From: Ehretia macrophylla
Taxonomy: Eukaryota; Streptophyta; Magnoliopsida; Boraginales; Ehretiaceae
Length of the DNA stretch: 64,000 bases
NCBI GenBank assembly: GCA_037974665.1
Contig: CM075780.1
Coordinates: 6,789,268-6,853,267, forward strand
Reading direction: 5' to 3'
Of the stretch, positions 59,336-64,000 are shown one piece after another. Below the pieces are notes generated by a model that worked only from the letters and a program-made list of their open reading frames with translations, made no database searches and had not been told where the DNA came from. Made by a program: the position numbers and the translations under genes. The stretch's first letter is position 1. The number at the start of each line of letters is the position of its first letter.

Positions 59336-59480
59336 GCGGGGTGCCTTAGGGGCGCTATTGGGGCACTGTTGGGGTACGGCTGGGGCGCGGCTGGGGCCCG
59401 GCTGGGGCACTGTTGCGGCACGTCTGTGGGACGGTGGGTTACACTTGGGGGATGTTGGGGGACGGCTTTGGCCATAGTAG
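59336..59480 (+). repeat. G-rich degenerate repeats in the 45S spacer
   Basis: Irregular 10-14-bp units around GGGGCACTG and CGGCTGGGG, with several runs of four or five G. The plus strand may form G-quadruplexes. No gene. Confidence 0.65.
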
Positions 59481-59712
59481 AAGACGTTGGGCACGACGGG
59501 CAATGTTAAGCATTCGGGGGAATTGGGCATGCGAAATGTATTATGACACGAATGTAGACATTGATATTCTTGTACAAGTGGTTTCCTAATATACGGAGTA
59601 GTCTTAACCTTTGTCTTGTTCGACAAACAATTCGTCACAATTGTGAGGCGAAATAGATTAATCCTGTTTCCCAATCCATCCAAAACAAATTGTAACGCCA
59701 AATATCATGTAA
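59481..59712 (+). other. 45S spacer, single-copy stretch
   Basis: About 230 bp without repeats or genes, falling from GC-rich to AT-rich. No feature recognised. Confidence 0.5.
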
Positions 59713-59980
59713 ACTAATTAATTTATGAATTAATATAAATTTTCCTGAATTTTCTTGTATTTTTTTGTGATTTTTCCCTATTTTTCCTAATTTTTAAATA
59801 TTAAAAATTAATTTTTAGAAAAAAATATTTTTGCATATCATTTAACAAATTAATGTATGAATTTATATAATTTTTTATGAATTTTCTACTATTTTTTCTG
59901 ATTTTTCCCAATTTTGCGCCATTATTAAATATTAAAAAAAAATTGGAAATTTTTTTTTTGAAGTATTTGGATATCATATG
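59713..59980 (+). repeat. AT-rich tandem duplication upstream of the Pol I start
   Basis: Two diverged ~133-bp copies (about 59713-59845 and 59846-59980). Both have the order TTAAT..ATGAATT, TTTTCTGATTTTTCCC-like, TTAAATATTAAAAA, then ATATCAT. Plant 45S promoters are often preceded by such AT-rich DNA. Confidence 0.65.
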
Positions 59981-60107
59981 ATATCAATAAGGAGCAAGTT
60001 AGGTACGAAGATCATGCCATATAGGGCCTTTAATAGTGTAAAAACACACATTATGAATCTCTGGCAAAATGTACGCTACTGCTGTCACTTGGGTTTTTGC
60101 ATCTAAA

Positions 60108-60126
60108 TGTATTATAGGGGGGTATG
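60108..60126 (+). promoter_or_regulatory. Probable RNA polymerase I start site
   Basis: TATTATAGGGGGGTATG resembles the plant 45S initiator TATATA(A/G)GGGG. It follows the AT-rich block, and the expected +1 is near 60116. It lies 3.1 kb before 18S, with the 310-321-bp repeats in between, which would place them in the 5' ETS. Transcription start is not proven. Confidence 0.65.
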
Positions 60127-63100
60127 TGGTGTCAAGCCTCCTGGTCGAGGGCCATGCGGGGGATGTTGTAGGCACTTTATGGCACATTGTGGGCTATATC
60201 GTGGGCTATATTGTGGGCGGGAATGCCTACCGAGTGAATCACGCCGAGGTATTGCGTTTTATACCCGTGCATTGGGGCCATGCCACCCCCGCCCCGCGTC
60301 CCCAGGCATGTCCCTCGGTGCGGCACCAGGATAGCTAATGAGGAACGTGGTGGCTTCCCTAGCCCCTCATTATCCATCTTGGTGCCGCAACACTGTCGAC
60401 GACATTGGGATGTCTAATGAGGGGGCGAGTGGTTGCCGAAGCACAAAACTAAACATCCCCTTGCCGCCGGCTAGGTACACGTTGGGGGACATTCCCGTCC
60501 CCCGATGTGTCGTTGGGCCTGCGCGATGCGCGAATTGCCTAGCACACGAAGCCATGGCCATTGCCGAGTGGATGTGCGCGGCCATGGTCTAGTGTTGTGG
60601 CGATCGAAGCACCGCGTAGGCATGGGTAGCTCTTGGGGGATGGTGGGGGTAAGCGTGATGCGCGAATCGCCTAGCACACGTGGCATTGGCTTTCGTTAAG
60701 CAACGACGCGAGCTTTGCAATGAGACGATTGCTAATGCTTCAATGTCGTGGCGATCCAAGCACCATGCGGCCTTGAAGCCTTCCCCCGGTGGGTTCTTAC
60801 GTGCCTGTATGATGCGTGAATCACCTACCACACGACGCCATGGTCCTCGCGGAGTCGTAATGCGAAGGACGTGGTCTAGTGTCGTGGCGATCCAAGCACT
60901 GTGTGGGCAAGAAGGTAGTTTGCTTGTCCCGTTCCGTGCATACGGGGGGACGGTGGGGGGCATGCGTGATGCGTGAATCGCCTAGCACACGTGGCATTGG
61001 ATTTCGTTAAGCAACGACACAAGCGTTGCAATGAGACGATTGCTAATGCTTCAATGTCGTGGCTATCGAAGCACCATGCGGCCTTGAAGTCGTCCCCCGG
61101 TGGGTTCTGACGTGCCTGTGCGATGCGCGAATCGCCTAGCACACGATGCCATGGTCCTCGCTGAGTCGTAATGCGACTGACGTGGTCTAGTGTAGTGGCG
61201 ATCCAAGCACCGCGTGGGCAGGCAAGTAGTTTGCTTGTCCCATTCCGTGCATACTGGGGGAGGTGGGGGGCATGCGTGATGCGTGAATCGCCTAGCATAC
61301 GTGGCATTGGCTTTCGTTAAGCAACGATGCGAGCGTTGCGATGAGACGATGGCTAATGCTTCAATGTCGTGGCGATCCAAGCACCATGTAGCCTTGAAGC
61401 CGTCCCCCGGTTGGTTTCGACAGGCCTGTGCGATGCGCGAATCGCCTAGCACACGACGCCATGGTCCTCGCTGAGTTGTAATGCGATGGACGTGGTCTAG
61501 TGTCGTGGCGATCCAAGCACCGCGTGGGCAGGAAGGTAGTTTGCTTGTCCCGTTCCGTGAATACAAATGCATACGGGGGGACGGTGGGGGGCATGCGTGA
61601 TGCGCGAATCACCTAGGACATGTGGCATTGGCTTTCGTTAAGCAACGATGCGAGCGTTGCGATGAGACGATTGTTGATGCTTCAATGTCGTGGCGATCCA
61701 AGCACCATGTGGCCTTGAAGTCATCCCCCGGTTGGTTCCGACGGGCCTGTGCGATGCGCGAATCGCCTAGCACACGACGCCATTGTCCTCGCTGAGTCGT
61801 AATGCGACAGACGTGGTCTAGTGTCGTGGCAATCCAAGCACTGCGTGGGCAGGAAGGTAGTTTGCTTGTCTCGTTCCGTGAATACAGGTGCATACAGGGG
61901 GACGGTGGGGGGCATGCGTGATGTGCGAATCGCCTAGCACATGTGGCATTGGCTTTCGTTAAGCAACGATGCGAGCGTTGCGATGAGACGATTGCTGATG
62001 CCTCAATGACGTGGCGATCCAAGCACCGTGCGGCCTCGAAGCCGTTCCCCGGTATGTTCCTATGGGCCTGCGCGATGTGCAAATCGCCTATTACACGACG
62101 CCATAGTCCTCGCTGAGTCGTAATGCGACGGACGTGGTCTAGTGTCGTGGCGATCCAAGCACCGCGTGGGCAGGAAGATAGTTTTCTTGTCCCATTCCGT
62201 GCATACGGGTACATACAGGGGGACGGTGGGGGGCATGCGTGATGCGCGAATCGCCTAGCACATGTGGCATTGGCTTTCGTTAAGTGACGACACGAGCGTT
62301 ACGATGAGACGATTGCTTATGCTTCAATGTTGTGGCGATCCAAGCACCGTGCTGCCTTGAAGCCGTCCCCCCGTGTGTTCCCACTGGCCTGCACAATGCG
62401 CGAATCGCCTAGCACACGATGCCATGGTCCTCGCTGAGTCGTAATGCGACGGACGTGGTCTAGTGTCGTGGCGATCCAAGCACCGCGTGGGCAGGAAGTC
62501 CGCTTTCGGTTGGTACCTCAGTTGCGTGCAATCGGTGCATGGTCAGGCACCACGAAGTAGGCCTTTAAGCTTGCGACGTGCGGCCTGGTCATGCACCTCG
62601 TGCTGGACCAGTCTCGTGTCCCTCAGAAATTCTTCGGGCCTAGCGGTGCGTGCTCGGGCCATCTCGTCGGTTCCGTTCGCCTGAAGGGCTTCGTTTGCCT
62701 AGACGGTGGGGCGGTTACCGGCTTGGTGGTCTGGGCATAGCGAACGTGATAGCGCGTGAGTGGTGGTCGGCTTGTGTGGGTCGGTTGGATCCCTGGTTGA
62801 GCAGCGACGTCCGCCCTTGCTTGCCTCTTTATTCGCGGGCCGTGTGCTTACGTTGCCTCGGTCGGTAGGTTGGTTTCTTGTGTTGCGTACCTACAAAGAA
62901 GGCAGTCTAAAGTCACATCGTCCATCTTTTGCCTTGCGTCTACCTCCATGGACGACGTGGGGCGAACCCCTAAGCACGTCCCGTGGTCCACCCTGCTAAC
63001 TCCAACAAGTGCGGCACACGTGGACCGTGAGGCGTCGCTCGATCTCTAGGATACGGCACACCATGACGGTATGGGGTCCTTGGCCTCTCTTTGCCCGAAA

Positions 63101-63204
63101 TCTGCGTTCGTCGCTAATCACGTACGACGGTCGTGCGCTCATCTCGAGCCGTCAACCCTTAAGGGACGATGTGCCTCGTGCGACGCGGTGTCGGTGAGGA
63201 ATGC
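60117..63204 (+). other. 45S 5' external transcribed spacer (predicted)
   Basis: Runs from the probable start to the first base of 18S. It has a unique leader (60117-60520), the repeat block (60521-62490) and a unique tail (62491-63204) directly before 18S. Short open frames here have no coding signature. Confidence 0.7.
60521..62490 (+). repeat. 310-321-bp repeats in the 5' ETS
   Basis: Six units; TGGCATTGG marks them at 60681, 60992, 61302, 61623, 61944 and 62265, giving periods of 311, 310, 321, 321 and 321 bp. Each unit is two related ~155-bp halves. Both halves contain GATGCGCGAATCGCCTAGCA and later GTCGTGGCGATCCAAGCACC, but they differ in between (CATGGTCCTCGCTGAGTCG versus GGCTTTCGTTAAGCAACGA). 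An extra half-unit lies at 60521-60680. Confidence 0.88.
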
Positions 63205-63594
63205 TACCTGGTTGATCCTACCAGTAGTCATATACTTGTCTCAAAGATTAAGCCATGCATGTGTAAGTATGAACTAATTCAGACTGTGAAACTGCGAATG
63301 GCTCATTAAATCAGTTATAGTTTGTTTGATAGTATCTACTACTCGGATACCGTAGTAATTCTAGAGCTAATACGTGCAACAAACCCCGACTTCTGGAAGG
63401 GATGCATTTAGTAGATAAAAGGTCGACGCGGGCTCTGCCCGTTGCTGCGATGATTCATGATAACTTGACAGATCGTACGACCCTTGTGCCGGCGACGAAT
63501 CATTCAAATTTCTGCCCTATCAACTTTCGATGGTAGGATAGTGGCCTACCATGGTGGTGACAGGTGATGGAGAATTAGGGTTCGATTCCGGAGA
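63205..63594 (+). pseudogene. 18S rRNA gene, 5' fragment (~390 nt), decayed
   Basis: Starts TACCTGGTTGATCC and follows plant 18S to ATTCCGGAGA, then switches to retrotransposon sequence. It carries many changes against the conserved plant sequence: GATCCTACC for GATCCTGCC, CATATACTTG for CATATGCTTG, a lost A at CGGATACCG, and several C-to-T or G-to-A changes around AACTTGACAGATCGTACG and GTGACAGGTGATGG. The bias to transitions suggests loss of methylated cytosines in a silenced copy. Confidence 0.93.
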
Positions 63595-63698
63595 AGAAGC
63601 AACGTGGGAAAGGCGAGACCAGATGGAGCAACAATATCCAGCTTTATTTCAAGGTAATATTGAATTTCGGGACGAAATTCCTTTAAGGAGGGGAGGAT
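63595..63698 (+). pseudogene. Tekay/Del polyprotein C-terminus (chromodomain tail)
   Basis: The frame reads EEATWE...YPALF and then EFRDEIPLRRGG. EATWE followed by YPxLF is the usual end of the chromodomain behind integrase in Tekay/Del chromoviruses. Everything upstream is missing, and by chance it is in frame with 18S sequence, so the apparent 65-codon frame starting at 63551 is an artefact of the fusion. Confidence 0.8.
63684..63698 (+). promoter_or_regulatory. Polypurine tract of the Tekay/Del element
   Basis: AAGGAGGGGAGGA directly before the LTR start TGTGAGACCCGACCCCG; expected second-strand primer. Confidence 0.85.
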
Positions 63699-64000
63699 GT
63701 GAGACCCGACCCCGATTTGCGTGCGATACCTCGTTTCGCGTGCCCTAACCTAGATTTGCGTTTCTTGACCTAGGTTTAAGAAATGTGTTCATTTTATGTG
63801 CCATGCATTGAATTACGTGCATTCATTTAGGGTTGCGTGCATTTATTTGAAAAACGTGTGTTTGTCTCGTAGTTCGTGTCCTACCTTGTAGTGCGTGCCC
63901 TAGATCTAGGAAAGCGTGCCTTCACGCTAATCAAGATAGCATCTTACACGAAGCACTAGACTATTAAACAATCCTACAAATCCACTATCAATATTATAAT
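63699..64000 (+). mobile_element. Tekay/Del-like 3' LTR, start only
   Basis: First 302 bp of the LTR, collinear with the reverse complement of about 2950-3256. The GCACG/GCGTG minisatellite zone is included. It links the coding tail before it to the LTRs at 1-3256 and 27722-32086 and so supports their family assignment. Confidence 0.88.

Larger units (their letters stand above)
63595..64000 (+). mobile_element. Tekay/Del chromovirus 3' end, fused to 18S
   Basis: Contains the last ~35 codons of a Ty3/gypsy polyprotein, a polypurine tract and the first ~302 bp of an LTR; the rest is beyond the window. The element is not joined through an LTR end, so this is a breakpoint and not a normal insertion. 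Confidence 0.88.

Noticed and set aside
60069..63277. Frames of 60-200 codons in the 5' ETS
   Set aside because: They follow the 310-321-bp repeats, occur on both strands and lack recognisable domains.
63551..63748. 65-codon frame that looks like a gene over the 18S/retrotransposon junction
   Set aside because: Starts in 18S sequence and ends in an LTR; only the middle is a true polyprotein remnant.

Overview
The window is plant nuclear repeat DNA, from an angiosperm and probably a eudicot; I cannot name the species. The evidence is a 120-nt plant-type 5S rRNA gene with Pol III upstream elements, a plant 45S rDNA spacer leading into the 5' end of 18S, and nested plant Ty3/gypsy LTR elements plus a TRIM. 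I see no intact protein-coding gene. Nearly all short open frames are by-products of tandem repeats.

Layout. 1-3256: part of a long Tekay/Del-like LTR, minus orientation. 3257-9295: a decayed Athila/Tat-like element, minus strand. Its left LTR is cut by the Tekay-like LTR, its right LTR is complete, it has a tRNA-Asp type primer site, and only a broken gag region remains. 9296-57437: head-to-tail 5S rDNA, 56 copies on the plus strand with a basic period of 676-677 bp. The array is interrupted twice. A non-coding element with 2.5-kb LTRs sits inside one 5S gene (11199-17232), and a Tekay-like solo LTR (27722-32086) lies in a 5S spacer and itself carries a 522-bp TRIM (28683-29204). Both 5S insertions and the TRIM have 5-bp target duplications. 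57438-63204: a 45S intergenic spacer missing its upstream end. It holds about 59 copies of a 32-bp GC-rich repeat, a G-rich stretch, an AT-rich duplicated block, a probable Pol I start near 60117, and a 3.1-kb 5' ETS with 310-321-bp repeats. 63205-63594: the first ~390 nt of an 18S gene, with transition-type decay. 63595-64000: the 3' end of a Tekay/Del chromovirus (chromodomain tail, polypurine tract, start of LTR), fused directly to the 18S piece.

How it fits together. This looks like a degenerate, retrotransposon-invaded rDNA locus in which 5S and 45S fragments have become neighbours. By eye no 5S copy matches the array consensus over all 120 nt; the closest has one change. Three copies have lost their upstream promoter elements. 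The most unusual signals are RNA or DNA structures in the LTRs: a hairpin with a constant loop and covarying stem shared by two LTR families, and a run of three related hairpins with compensatory stem changes in the Athila-like LTR. Percentages and change counts were made by eye.
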